Assembly: GCA_012269655.1 (NCBI GenBank)
Contig: JAAXJV010000291.1
Location: 1-21,004, forward strand
Reading direction: 5' to 3'
DNA length: 21,004 nucleotides
Source of the DNA: Pseudomonadales bacterium
GTDB lineage: Bacteria > Pseudomonadota > Gammaproteobacteria > Pseudomonadales > Litorivicinaceae
A program made the position numbers and the translations under genes. The notes beneath the pieces are model-generated. The model did not search any database. It was not told where the DNA came from and worked only from the letters and a program-made list of their open reading frames with translations. Positions 1-7,377 of the stretch are shown one piece after another. Each line of letters begins with the position of its first letter. The first letter of the stretch is position 1.

Positions 1-2604
1 CCCATACACAGGCTCGGTGGTGGCCTGGTTTAGGTATCGCTTTGCAGCGGTCTCGATCAGCTCAGCGGGGAAAAACGCCCAGGCCTCTTTGCCGTCATAG
101 TCTGAAGTCGCCCCGGGAAGCGCATCTTTACTCAGCGTCGGGCATCGCTCGACGTTGTTGTCCCAAGGATCGTGCGGAGCCCGGTTGTTGATGAAGTGCA
201 GTACACCGCTGTTGGTGGCGAACAACACGCGGGTGTCCGGCATTTTTGAATCAAAACTACAGCCACTTTGTTGGCTGCCATCCGAATTACCCGGCACGCC
301 GTAATTCACCACCACAGCGCGCGCATGAACCGCATCCCCGACCATCCAATGATCCGTCACGCCAGCGACGTTGTAGCCGCGGACATAATCCATAAAGGTT
401 TGAAATTCTGTCGCGCCAGAAACCCCTGACGCATAGGTTCCGTTCAGATCGAATAGGCCGTCGGGCACCTCAGGGCCAAAATCGCCGCCGCTCGTCACTC
501 CACAAATAGTGCCGGGCTTGTTGATATCGCATAAGACTTCTGCGCTATCGGGATTCACCCAGTTTGTGTAGAACACCCGATCGTCGGCCCCACGGCCTAA
601 CAGAATTTGACCAAAGCCCCCTTCAGAGACCCTGTCGCCATCTTGCAACTGCTGTCTGCTCCAAAAAGTACTGACTGTTGGCTTTACAGAGCCATTGGCA
701 AAGGCGCTGTTTTCGCAGCTCTCGTTGGCAAAGTCCTGCGAGGCTAAAAAACTGCAGGGCTGGTTATTGCTATCCGTTCCGTTTTGGATCTGAAGCTTTT
801 TCAGGTTTCCGCGCCAATCGCTTTGCTCAGACGACGGCGTAAACATCTGGAAGAACACATCGTTGAGCGACTCGGTGCGTTTGAAGCTATTGACCGCCAC
901 TGAGGGCGAAGTGAAGGTGCTGTCCCGATCAACAATGTCGTTGTAGATCGCTTGGAAGGCATTGAAGATTTCCAAGTAACTTGAGGCCGAATAATAACGA
1001 CCCTTGCCGGCCTGGGTTACTGGCTCAAATACATTCTGAAGCGTGGTTGAATTGCTCGAGTCCACAAAGCCAATGGCATAAGTGTAAGCGCGTTTTGAGT
1101 AAGACTCATCCGTTGCCACAAGATCGTTATCGGCCATATGGCCGGCCAATTCTGACCAACAGCCATCGCTACCATCGCAGCCACCGCCCGTCAGCTCCTT
1201 AATTGCTTCGTCTGCCTGATCGTCTTCGGTCGGCTCACCGTCAGTCAGATAAATAATATAAACGTCTTCGTTACAGGTAGCCGTCGGCGGCTGGTAAACG
1301 TCATTCGCATCAAATCCAGTGGCCACCAACGACTCATCTATCGAACCTACCTTGGCGTAGGTCACTGGTCCGCCGGTTAGATACTGATATAGCTCGTAGT
1401 GGGTTTCACATAGCGGCGTCCAGCCCTGGGCCTGGATCGCTCCTGTGTCCACAATGATATCTTCAACATTGGACATGCCGGAGCTATTTTTTGGTGCAAT
1501 CGGACGAACAATACGCCCGCCTTGATTATTGTTTAACAAGGCCAGCCCAAAATCTCCGTCACGACTGCGAACCAGGGTGTTCACAACATCCTGTGCAATT
1601 TGTAATCGAGTGTAAGTCTGATCTGCCTTGGTGTTCTCGTGATACCAGTAGACAAAGGCTTCTGAGAAAAGTGTGACCGAGCCAGAAAACGAAGTGGGCG
1701 GTGATAGGAGTGAGCTGCTGTATGGAACCTGGTCGTCCTGTTGCGGATAACCGGTTACAACCTGAGCAACCCCCGAAACATCAGCATCCCACCCAGCATT
1801 CTCATTCACGTAATCGTTAGAACAATCCACGTGCAACAATTGGTCTGGCGAGACTTCGCCAATACCGCGCCAGGCATTCACCGCCCCCCCATTACTTGGA
1901 CCGTATCCCCCTATACCAATCGAAGCAAAGAAGCCGGCTTTTTCAGGACCATATAAGGCATCGATCGAGCTGGCACAGCGATTCAGGCTCGCAGAGAATT
2001 TTTGAGTTGAAGTCCAACTGGGCACTGTGCCATCAACTGACCAAAACAGGTAACTCTCTGAACTGCTGTTCGAACCCTCACTCACTTGGATATTAAAAAG
2101 GTCATTCAGATAGCTGGCAGAGTAGAAAGTGACGTTAGGACTGTATTTATTTTCTGCGATATCTGTACGCGAGCACTCTAACCTTTCTCCTTCGTCATAA
2201 TCACTTAACGCTTTAAAGCTGCCGCCGTTGGGTACAGAAACCCGCTCAACTTCACGGGTATCTGTTACAGGATCGCCGCACATGTCTGCTAATTTGACCT
2301 GACGATCTGAGGTATCACTGGCCGGTGCCGTTTCACCATTTAAGCTGAAATAAACATAGCTCTCGTCGTAAGGAGTTACACTTGAGCCGCTATAATCGGT
2401 TGCAGGATTAAACTCAAAGTCACCGAACTTAATGCGCTGATTCGTGACATCTGTGCGCATACTCCCCGAATCATCAAACACAATCATGATGTTCGGCGAG
2501 GAGACCTGTGGCGGCTGGCGAAAAATCTCAGTGTCATCCGCATTTAGAGGCAGACTCAGTAGCCCAGCGAGCAATCCTGAAATCGATAATCGAATGATGT
2601 TCAC
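1..2604 (-). CDS. pilY1: PilY1 type IV pilus tip adhesin/assembly protein (partial, C-terminus beyond left edge)
   Basis: I translated this frame by hand: it is open for 868 codons from a GTG at 2604 to the window edge. PilY1 (PilC in Neisseria) caps the pilus with the minor pilins and acts in priming, adhesion and surface sensing. Residues 1-22 form a signal peptide ending LNA. A von Willebrand A domain follows: DxSxS metal site D44-S48 (DDSGS), the threonine in GWTPLCET (T396) and the aspartate in YLTDGEP (D455). The PilC-type beta-propeller begins near residue 749 (VGDAVHARA, then VLFATNSGVLHFIN). The rest of the propeller is missing because the window ends. An AGGA sequence lies 8 nt before the GTG, and the start is 2 nt after the pilX stop, so the two are probably translationally coupled. 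About 350 residues separate the first two metal-site motifs, a large insertion with four cysteines. The family is certain from domain order and operon position. Confidence 0.95.
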   Translation of the reverse strand, partial: MNIIRLSISGLLAGLLSLPLNADDTEIFRQPPQVSSPNIMIVFDDSGSMRTDVTNQRIKFGDFEFNPATDYSGSSVTPYDESYVYFSLNGETAPASDTSDRQVKLADMCGDPVTDTREVERVSVPNGGSFKALSDYDEGERLECSRTDIAENKYSPNVTFYSASYLNDLFNIQVSEGSNSSSESYLFWSVDGTVPSWTSTQKFSASLNRCASSIDALYGPEKAGFFASIGIGGYGPSNGGAVNAWRGIGEVSPDQLLHVDCSNDYVNENAGWDADVSGVAQVVTGYPQQDDQVPYSSSLLSPPTSFSGSVTLFSEAFVYWYHENTKADQTYTRLQIAQDVVNTLVRSRDGDFGLALLNNNQGGRIVRPIAPKNSSGMSNVEDIIVDTGAIQAQGWTPLCETHYELYQYLTGGPVTYAKVGSIDESLVATGFDANDVYQPPTATCNEDVYIIYLTDGEPTEDDQADEAIKELTGGGCDGSDGCWSELAGHMADNDLVATDESYSKRAYTYAIGFVDSSNSTTLQNVFEPVTQAGKGRYYSASSYLEIFNAFQAIYNDIVDRDSTFTSPSVAVNSFKRTESLNDVFFQMFTPSSEQSDWRGNLKKLQIQNGTDSNNQPCSFLASQDFANESCENSAFANGSVKPTVSTFWSRQQLQDGDRVSEGGFGQILLGRGADDRVFYTNWVNPDSAEVLCDINKPGTICGVTSGGDFGPEVPDGLFDLNGTYASGVSGATEFQTFMDYVRGYNVAGVTDHWMVGDAVHARAVVVNYGVPGNSDGSQQSGCSFDSKMPDTRVLFATNSGVLHFINNRAPHDPWDNNVERCPTLSKDALPGATSDYDGKEAWAFFPAELIETAAKRYLNQATTEPVYG

Positions 2605-2606
2605 GT

Positions 2607-3050
2607 TTAAGTTCCTGAATTGTTCAGCACCATTTGCATGATGCCGGCGTTCACTTCGGCCCGAGCACGACCCTGCCCGGTCTCGGATGCCTGTTTGGTA
2701 GACTGGATATGAAAGCTGTCGCACTGGATCAGTGCCTGGCTGAAGCCATTGGGCACTCGGGCACAGGCGCCTTCCATGGCATCGACCCGGACGGTGACTT
2801 GAATATCCGTGGTATCTACAACGGTGTGGGTGGTACCGACATCCGCAGCTTGGAAAATGTTATTCGTTTCGTGCTCGGCCACGGCTTGGTAAATGCCCTC
2901 TTCAGCACGCTGAAAAGCGGCGGCGGATTCCTGCATGTTGCTGACCATGCGCAAATTACTGCCGCCCCGTTGAGCGGCAACGACCGAGACCGCCGTTACG
3001 ATCAGTAAAAACACTAAGCTCGTAATCAACGCGATTCCTTTTTGACGCAT
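2607..3050 (-). CDS. pilX: PilX-like minor pilin
   Basis: This 147-aa minor pilin has a short leader, MRQKG, followed by IALITSLVFLLIVTAVSVV, a prepilin-type hydrophobic helix to be cut after the glycine by PilD. Position +5 of the mature protein is threonine instead of the usual glutamate, as in tip-located pseudopilins of the GspK kind. The PilX N-terminal signature continues as QESAAAFQRAEEGIYQA. The open frame extends seven codons further upstream, but I chose ATG 3050: it shares its A with the pilW stop (TGATG) and has GGGAGAG 6-7 nt upstream. It lies between pilW and pilY1. Its expected role is in the priming complex at the pilus tip, inserted through the inner membrane. The C-terminal half is poorly conserved in this family, so the name rests on N-terminus, size and operon order. 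Confidence 0.88.
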   Translation of the reverse strand: MRQKGIALITSLVFLLIVTAVSVVAAQRGGSNLRMVSNMQESAAAFQRAEEGIYQAVAEHETNNIFQAADVGTTHTVVDTTDIQVTVRVDAMEGACARVPNGFSQALIQCDSFHIQSTKQASETGQGRARAEVNAGIMQMVLNNSGT

Positions 3051-4105
3051 CACAGCTCTCCCAATGCCCACATAGATGGGTTTCGAAGGGTCACTGTGGT
3101 GGTAAAGACTTCGCGCTTAAAACCGTCATCGAAGGTGCGAGTAAAACCACCCACGTCGTAAGTCCGAGCGGTGTTTGTGGCAGACGAGTTAATTGAATCG
3201 ATAGAGCGCGCCAGAACGAATACCTCGGCCACCGTGACGAGCGAATAATCTAGATCCCGCGGATCTCGACCGCCGGAAGTGGTCACAAACTCACCCAGAT
3301 TGTCGGTCGATTCACGCTGATTAATTCGGATTCGAACATCTTCGATACCCGCCACCAAGGCTTCTGGCACACCCGTGTCCATTGACTGGCGATACAAGGT
3401 TGGAATTCCATCGGCATCGTCGTCGACGAAGAACTTTTCGTATTCGTATTCCCAAAATTGGCCCCCAACGAATTCACCGCCGGTTTGAATCATGCTGTCA
3501 GCCAGATCGCCTGAGTCGTACAACGCGCCGCCTATGTGACTGGAGACAATCGCGTATTTGGACGTGACTGAAGCAGCAGAGGAAATTGAATTGGCGTTGA
3601 CCCGCTTAGTGACTAAAAAATGCGAATCGACTTTGAAAGGCAGTAAACCGGGCTGGTCGGTACCAGAGTCGGTTTCTAAACAGGCCGACACAGACGTGCT
3701 TCCCTGCTCTTTATCTTGGGTTGCAAACAGGTAACCGTTATCTTTCACGAAATCGACAAAAACAGGCGTGATCAAATTTTCGGCTGAAATTTGCGAGGAC
3801 CAATCTTCAACTGCACTCGTCACCGCACTTCGAATCGAACAGTCGCCTCCAGCTTGCACGGGTATGTCAGCTCGGACCTCAATACTGCTAGTGGCGACCT
3901 CACCCATAAAACCCGCTTCGCGCAGTGCATTGGACAACACATACAAGGCGAATCGACCGTTCTCACTGACCTCGGTACTGGCATGAACTTCATTCAAATT
4001 TCGTTGAGACGAGACATACACGTAGATGCCACCTCCGATGACGATCAGGCCCACCAACATGGCGACCATTAACTCAATCAACGAAAAGCCCTGTACTCGT
4101 CTCAT
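3050..4105 (-). CDS. pilW: PilW-like minor pilin
   Basis: This 351-aa minor pilin has the leader MRRVQG, then FSLIELMVAMLVGLIVIGG with glycine at -1, phenylalanine at +1 and glutamate at +5, so it is a standard PilD substrate. Near residue 253 the stretch GIEDVRIRIN matches the PilW C-terminal pattern (normally GVEDLQVxYG). The protein ends with VFTTTVTLRNPSMW, again typical of PilW. The longest open frame adds 43 residues upstream that are antisense-like and unsuited to a prepilin leader. I chose ATG 4105, which overlaps the pilV stop as ATGA. The neighbours on both sides are minor pilins. PilW normally bridges PilV and PilX in the initiation complex at the pilus tip. Confidence 0.9.
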   Translation of the reverse strand: MRRVQGFSLIELMVAMLVGLIVIGGGIYVYVSSQRNLNEVHASTEVSENGRFALYVLSNALREAGFMGEVATSSIEVRADIPVQAGGDCSIRSAVTSAVEDWSSQISAENLITPVFVDFVKDNGYLFATQDKEQGSTSVSACLETDSGTDQPGLLPFKVDSHFLVTKRVNANSISSAASVTSKYAIVSSHIGGALYDSGDLADSMIQTGGEFVGGQFWEYEYEKFFVDDDADGIPTLYRQSMDTGVPEALVAGIEDVRIRINQRESTDNLGEFVTTSGGRDPRDLDYSLVTVAEVFVLARSIDSINSSATNTARTYDVGGFTRTFDDGFKREVFTTTVTLRNPSMWALGEL

Positions 4106-4716
4106 AATTCGGCCACATCCAGAACACGGGTCGTCACCGACACCTGCTGCCGAATGCCGTCCAACCCTGCGCAATCTGTCGATCCAGCCAATGCGGTGAT
4201 ACCACTGCCAGCCACCAAAGCTGAACTGCACCACTGCACCGTCACGGTGAGTTGTCCGGTATTCGTGAGCCCTGTATCTGCCGTAAACGCCAATTGACCT
4301 GCCGGCTCAAGCAGACCGCCAACCTGCGTTCCACTGGCCAGAATCAAAGAACCCCTTAACTCTTCATGCCATCGATCTAAATTGAACAGAGCAAAGCTAG
4401 CTTCGGTATTGCCGCCACAGGAAATTCGGCCACTGTTTGAACACCCACTGGTTGCGCTATATCCGTCCAGACCCAGAACTGGACTGAGCCCGGTACCGGT
4501 ATCAACGTAGCTTGCCATCGCACTGGGCGTGCTGCGCACTCGCTCAATCATGCTCTCGGCTAGTGCTACGGCCCGAGCTCGTTGATTCGCCTGAACGGCA
4601 GAGTCCTGAGCAATGCCCTGTAACTTCACGACCCCAAGCAAACCAATGGCCATAATCAAAAAGGCCACCAGCACCTCGACCAGCGAAAATCCCTGCTGCG
4701 CCCTACGGACAGACAT
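4102..4716 (-). CDS. pilV: PilV-like minor pilin
   Basis: This 204-aa minor pilin has the leader MSVRRAQQG, then FSLVEVLVAFLIMAIGLLGV with glutamate at +5. The following KLQGIAQ near residues 31-37 and the later AESMIERVRS are characteristic of PilV, in which GLLGxxxLQ is a common signature. The open frame could begin 28 codons earlier, but that would put a polar extension in front of a prepilin leader. ATG 4716 has GAGGGAAG about 5 nt upstream and overlaps the end of fimT by 14 nt. The distal end overlaps pilW by 4 nt. The product should be an inner-membrane-inserted subunit of the pilus initiation complex, processed by the PilD peptidase, which is encoded outside this window. Confidence 0.9.
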   Translation of the reverse strand: MSVRRAQQGFSLVEVLVAFLIMAIGLLGVVKLQGIAQDSAVQANQRARAVALAESMIERVRSTPSAMASYVDTGTGLSPVLGLDGYSATSGCSNSGRISCGGNTEASFALFNLDRWHEELRGSLILASGTQVGGLLEPAGQLAFTADTGLTNTGQLTVTVQWCSSALVAGSGITALAGSTDCAGLDGIRQQVSVTTRVLDVAEL

Positions 4717-5200
4717 TGACTTCCCTCGCCATGACCCGCCCGACGGGCGAGATTTCAATTTCACGGGCCAGGTCTGTGTCATCGTCAACACACAAACCAA
4801 TCGAATTACTCGCGGTCACGTAACCCCGACTATCAAAAACCACCACCGCGCTGGCGGTACTTGCACCGGACACACCGAAGGACAGGGCGTCTAGCGGCTT
4901 TTGCGTTTTCACGATTAATAAACCATCGGTACTTTGGACCAATAAACCGTTCGAAAAATCATTGTTGGTACTGCAGTCATCACCCGCTGTGTTGGACGCA
5001 CAAACGGTCACGGGACTGCGTAAATTGATGGCCTCGGATCGGGCCAGATTCAGGGCGCTGACCAAACTGTTGGTTTCGTTGCTCAACCGATTGGTCTGAA
5101 CAAAGTGATTTAGCGACGGTGCTGCGACCCCCACAAGGATCGCCACAACGGCACATACCACCATCAGCTCAATTAATGTAAAACCTCGATTACCGCGCAT
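4703..5200 (-). CDS. fimT: FimT/FimU-like minor pilin (GspH family)
   Basis: This 165-aa GspH/FimT-family prepilin is the first gene of the minor pilin operon. Its leader is MRGNRG, then FTLIELMVVCAVVAILVGVAAP. Residues 52-67 (LARSEAINLRSPVTVC) match the conserved FimT/GspH block, normally xxARSEAIxRxxxVTLC. Cysteine pairs occur in the mature region. The open frame reaches upstream to 5260, with another ATG at 5227. I chose 5200 because it gives a normal six-residue leader and has TGGA about 6 nt upstream. A candidate promoter, whose start would fall near 5254, also excludes the longest form. FimT and FimU are hard to separate by eye, and FimT homologues are also implicated in DNA uptake by type IV pili. 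Confidence 0.87.
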   Translation of the reverse strand: MRGNRGFTLIELMVVCAVVAILVGVAAPSLNHFVQTNRLSNETNSLVSALNLARSEAINLRSPVTVCASNTAGDDCSTNNDFSNGLLVQSTDGLLIVKTQKPLDALSFGVSGASTASAVVVFDSRGYVTASNSIGLCVDDDTDLAREIEISPVGRVMAREVNVCP

Positions 5201-5260
5201 TTTTGTCCAGATCGCTGCAAAGGCCATCAACACCGTGTCGAGACCTGCCTCACATGACAA

Positions 5261-5288
5261 AAAATAGACGGAAATATTTCGTTACCAA
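5261..5288 (-). promoter_or_regulatory. candidate sigma-70 promoter of the minor pilin operon
   Basis: On the minus strand TTGGTA (plus 5283-5288) and TATTTT (plus 5261-5266) are separated by 16 nt, each matching consensus at four of six positions. Transcription would start near 5254, about 54 nt before the chosen fimT start. This is a pattern match only. Confidence 0.35.
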
Positions 5289-5348
5289 GCGAGGGTAAGA
5301 CTCAGGTACAAGGGGTGCTAAACTGCATCCTCGACTAAGAGTTAAGAC

Positions 5349-5816
5349 GTGCATCCGATCACCCTACTGATTCTGTTTCTAGCTGCGCTGATCTTTATGC
5401 GCACGCCGTTATTTAAGCGGCACAAAATGCAATTTTTGTTGGGCGGTGGCGCAGCCATCCTGATTTTCCTCGTGGCAACCGGGAAAATGCATGCCATTTA
5501 CGCCGTGGCCGCAGCAGCCATTCCGGTATTCCAGCGTTTTGCGATGTTCGCTCGATACATTCCCGGCTTAGCCCAGCTCTACACCAAATTCAAACAACAA
5601 AGTGGTCAGGCCCAGGGCAACACCCAAGCGCCTGCAACCAATCAGCCCATGACTCGCGAACAAGCCGCAGAAATTTTGGGGGTGACACCCGATGCCTCCG
5701 AGCAAGAAATCAAGGTCGCACACCGCAAATTAATGGGGAAATTACACCCAGACAAAGGCGGAAATGACTTTCTAGCGGGCCAGCTTAATCAAGCCCGGGA
5801 TCGCCTTTTGTCGTAG
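5349..5816 (+). CDS. membrane-anchored J-domain protein (DnaJ/Tim14-like)
   Basis: This 155-aa protein begins with GTG, with AAGAG 7 nt upstream. Residues 2-17 form a membrane helix, a KRHK patch follows, and a second hydrophobic segment spans about 28-62, so the protein should sit in the inner membrane. After a Gln/Ala-rich linker (82-100) comes a C-terminal J domain: ILGVTPDAS (109-117), a basic helix II, the essential HPD triad at 133-135 and a short helix III ending at the last residue. The layout of N-terminal membrane anchor and terminal minimal J domain resembles Tim14/Pam18 more than DjlA. It should stimulate ATP hydrolysis by a cytoplasmic Hsp70 such as DnaK at the membrane, but the client is unknown. 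It is divergent from fimT and reads in the same direction as cytochrome c4, though no functional link is shown. Confidence 0.88.
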   Translation: MHPITLLILFLAALIFMRTPLFKRHKMQFLLGGGAAILIFLVATGKMHAIYAVAAAAIPVFQRFAMFARYIPGLAQLYTKFKQQSGQAQGNTQAPATNQPMTREQAAEILGVTPDASEQEIKVAHRKLMGKLHPDKGGNDFLAGQLNQARDRLLS

Positions 5817-5849
5817 AAAAAAACCCATGAAGAGCGCGACTTTTCATGG
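5817..5849 (-). terminator. hairpin with T-tract: minus-strand terminator, possibly weakly bidirectional
   Basis: The arms CCATGAAGAG (5825-5834) and CTTTTCATGG (5840-5849) flank a five-base loop. Read on the minus strand the hairpin carries one A-C mismatch and is followed by G and seven T residues (complement of A 5817-5823), which is the form of a rho-independent terminator. Read on the plus strand all ten pairs form (one G-U) but only a weak TATTTT follows. It lies directly after the J-domain gene. The nearest upstream minus-strand gene is the EamA transporter, about 650 nt away and beyond cytochrome c4. Confidence 0.55.
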
Positions 5850-5908
5850 TATTTTCCGCTTCGGTTTCGTTAAAGCCTCGGATAAAACAAATAACAGTGA
5901 GAACGACA

Positions 5909-6496
5909 GTGAAGTCATCAATCCTTTTGGGGTGCCTACTGGCCCTCACCAGCATGTATTCATTCGCCAACGACAAGGCGATCCAATCTGGCCAAGAATT
6001 GGCTACTGCTAAAGGCTGCGCTGGCTGCCATGGCATGGACGGCAATTCGATGGCACCGACCTTCCCGAGCTTAGCCGGACAGCACGTTGAGTTTTTGGTA
6101 GAGCAATTGCAGCACTACCGTAGCGGTTACCGTGTAAACCCGATGATGCAGCCCATGGCGACTGGCCTGAGCGACAAAGAGATCTATGATCTGGCGTCGT
6201 TCTACGCGGCTCAGCCCATGAAGACCACAGGCAACGCTGCGGCCGTTGACGCAGAAACACTGAAGCACGGCTCTGCCCAGGCATACGTTCAGAAGTGCAC
6301 CGCCTGTCACGGTGAAGAAGGTATTGCGGGCACGCCTCAGTACCCCAACATCAAAGGCCAGCACGCGATGTACATTGTTCAGCAGCTGCAGGCTTACCGT
6401 TCAGGTTCGCGCTTGAACACCCTGATGCAGTCGCAGGCCGCAGGCCTAGATGACAAGACCATCAATGCTCTGGCGGCGTATTTCTCTACTCGCTAA
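5909..6496 (+). CDS. di-heme cytochrome c4
   Basis: This periplasmic di-heme cytochrome of the c4 family transfers electrons towards terminal oxidases. From GTG 5909 it is 195 aa. Residues 1-20 are a signal peptide ending in SFA, and the mature protein begins NDKA. The two heme sites are CAGCH (C37, C40, H41) and CTACH (C130, C133, H134). The two halves are an internal duplication: each has GQH, a YRSGxR block (after the QL of VEQLQH or VQQLQA) and an M-Q-containing segment that probably supplies the axial methionine. The frame is open back to ATG 5846, but that ATG is inside a hairpin arm and would give a 24-residue region before the hydrophobic core. GTG 5909 has TGAG 7 nt upstream; GTG 5897 is an alternative. 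Its stop codon overlaps that of the convergent EamA gene. The family is certain; only the start is in doubt. Confidence 0.93.
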   Translation: MKSSILLGCLLALTSMYSFANDKAIQSGQELATAKGCAGCHGMDGNSMAPTFPSLAGQHVEFLVEQLQHYRSGYRVNPMMQPMATGLSDKEIYDLASFYAAQPMKTTGNAAAVDAETLKHGSAQAYVQKCTACHGEEGIAGTPQYPNIKGQHAMYIVQQLQAYRSGSRLNTLMQSQAAGLDDKTINALAAYFSTR

Positions 6497-7377
6497 TTGA
6501 TGGATGGATCGCTTGATCGACGGCTGGCGAAATACAAGCCAGCCAAGATCAAGCCGATCGCAACGGGCAGCTCGACAAAGAGCGCCTCGTTCATAAACAG
6601 CATACCCACCACAAACGCCACCACCGGCACCATGTAATTCACTTGGCTTAGAAAGACTGGGCCTGCAATTCGTACCACCCAGAAATAAAACACCATGGCC
6701 AGTGCGGTAGGAAACGCCGCCAAATACAAAACGTAAATCCAAGCAGGGTCCGCCAATACCGGGATCGGGGCCCCGAATAAACCCCAAGTGAGCAACCCTA
6801 TCGTGCCTGCCAGTACCAAGGTGGCTGCGCCGGCTCGCAGTGCATTTTGATCTGGACCTCGCTTGGCAATCATGGTGCTGGCGGCGTAGCACAACACTGC
6901 AATCACAATGGCACCGACCCCCAACAATGAGCCCTCAAACTGAGCTTGGCCGCGAGCCAGCAGTAGCAGGCCCAAAAATCCAATTCCAAGTCCGACCCAT
7001 TGAAGACCACGCAAACGATCAAGACCTAACCCCATGGCCATTGCCGCTGTCACCATGGGCATGGTGCCCATAATCGCCCCCGCCACTGCCGAGGACACTT
7101 CGAGTTGCCCCCAGGCAATCAGACCGAACGGCAAACAATTACCAATGGCCGCAATCCCTAAGTACTGCCACCAGGCCTGACGCAACGGCCACCCCACCCG
7201 CATAAAGACCGCAACCGCCACCAGCACCACGGCTCCGATCGCCAAACGCCAACCCATGATGGCCAGGGGATCCATGCTAACCAGCGCCTGTGCCATTGAG
7301 GCAAAGGAGGTGCCCCACATCAGCGCCAGCCCAATGATAAGCAACCAGGCCAGCCTCACCTGCGACGTTCCAAGCAT
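6493..7377 (-). CDS. EamA/DMT-family transporter
   Basis: This 294-aa inner-membrane protein consists almost wholly of hydrophobic helices, about ten in two EamA repeats (roughly residues 8-142 and 152-288). Recognisable elements are LALMWGTSFA in helix 1 and VPVVAFVVGMLFMNEAL near the C-terminus, both typical of drug/metabolite transporter exporters. The substrate cannot be told from sequence. It is the last gene of the long minus-strand run. ATG 7377 overlaps the preceding antiporter gene by 22 nt. A GTG at 7359 would instead give a 4-nt GTGA overlap and remove six residues, and I cannot decide between them. The stop codon at 6493-6495 overlaps that of cytochrome c4 on the other strand, leaving no room for a terminator between the two. 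Confidence 0.9.
   Translation of the reverse strand: MLGTSQVRLAWLLIIGLALMWGTSFASMAQALVSMDPLAIMGWRLAIGAVVLVAVAVFMRVGWPLRQAWWQYLGIAAIGNCLPFGLIAWGQLEVSSAVAGAIMGTMPMVTAAMAMGLGLDRLRGLQWVGLGIGFLGLLLLARGQAQFEGSLLGVGAIVIAVLCYAASTMIAKRGPDQNALRAGAATLVLAGTIGLLTWGLFGAPIPVLADPAWIYVLYLAAFPTALAMVFYFWVVRIAGPVFLSQVNYMVPVVAFVVGMLFMNEALFVELPVAIGLILAGLYFASRRSSDPSIN

Noticed and set aside
2634..3008. 124-aa open frame on the plus strand
   Set aside because: It lies wholly antisense to pilX, has no ribosome binding site and no family resemblance.
5927..5938. LLGC in the cytochrome c4 signal sequence as a lipobox
   Set aside because: The cysteine is inside the hydrophobic core and followed by more hydrophobic residues and an SFA cleavage site, so a normal signal peptide fits better.
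5827..6012. 61-aa frame starting with ATG after the J-domain gene, as a possible leader peptide of cytochrome c4
   Set aside because: It runs out of frame far into cytochrome c4, its ATG lies in the hairpin arm, and it has no Shine-Dalgarno.
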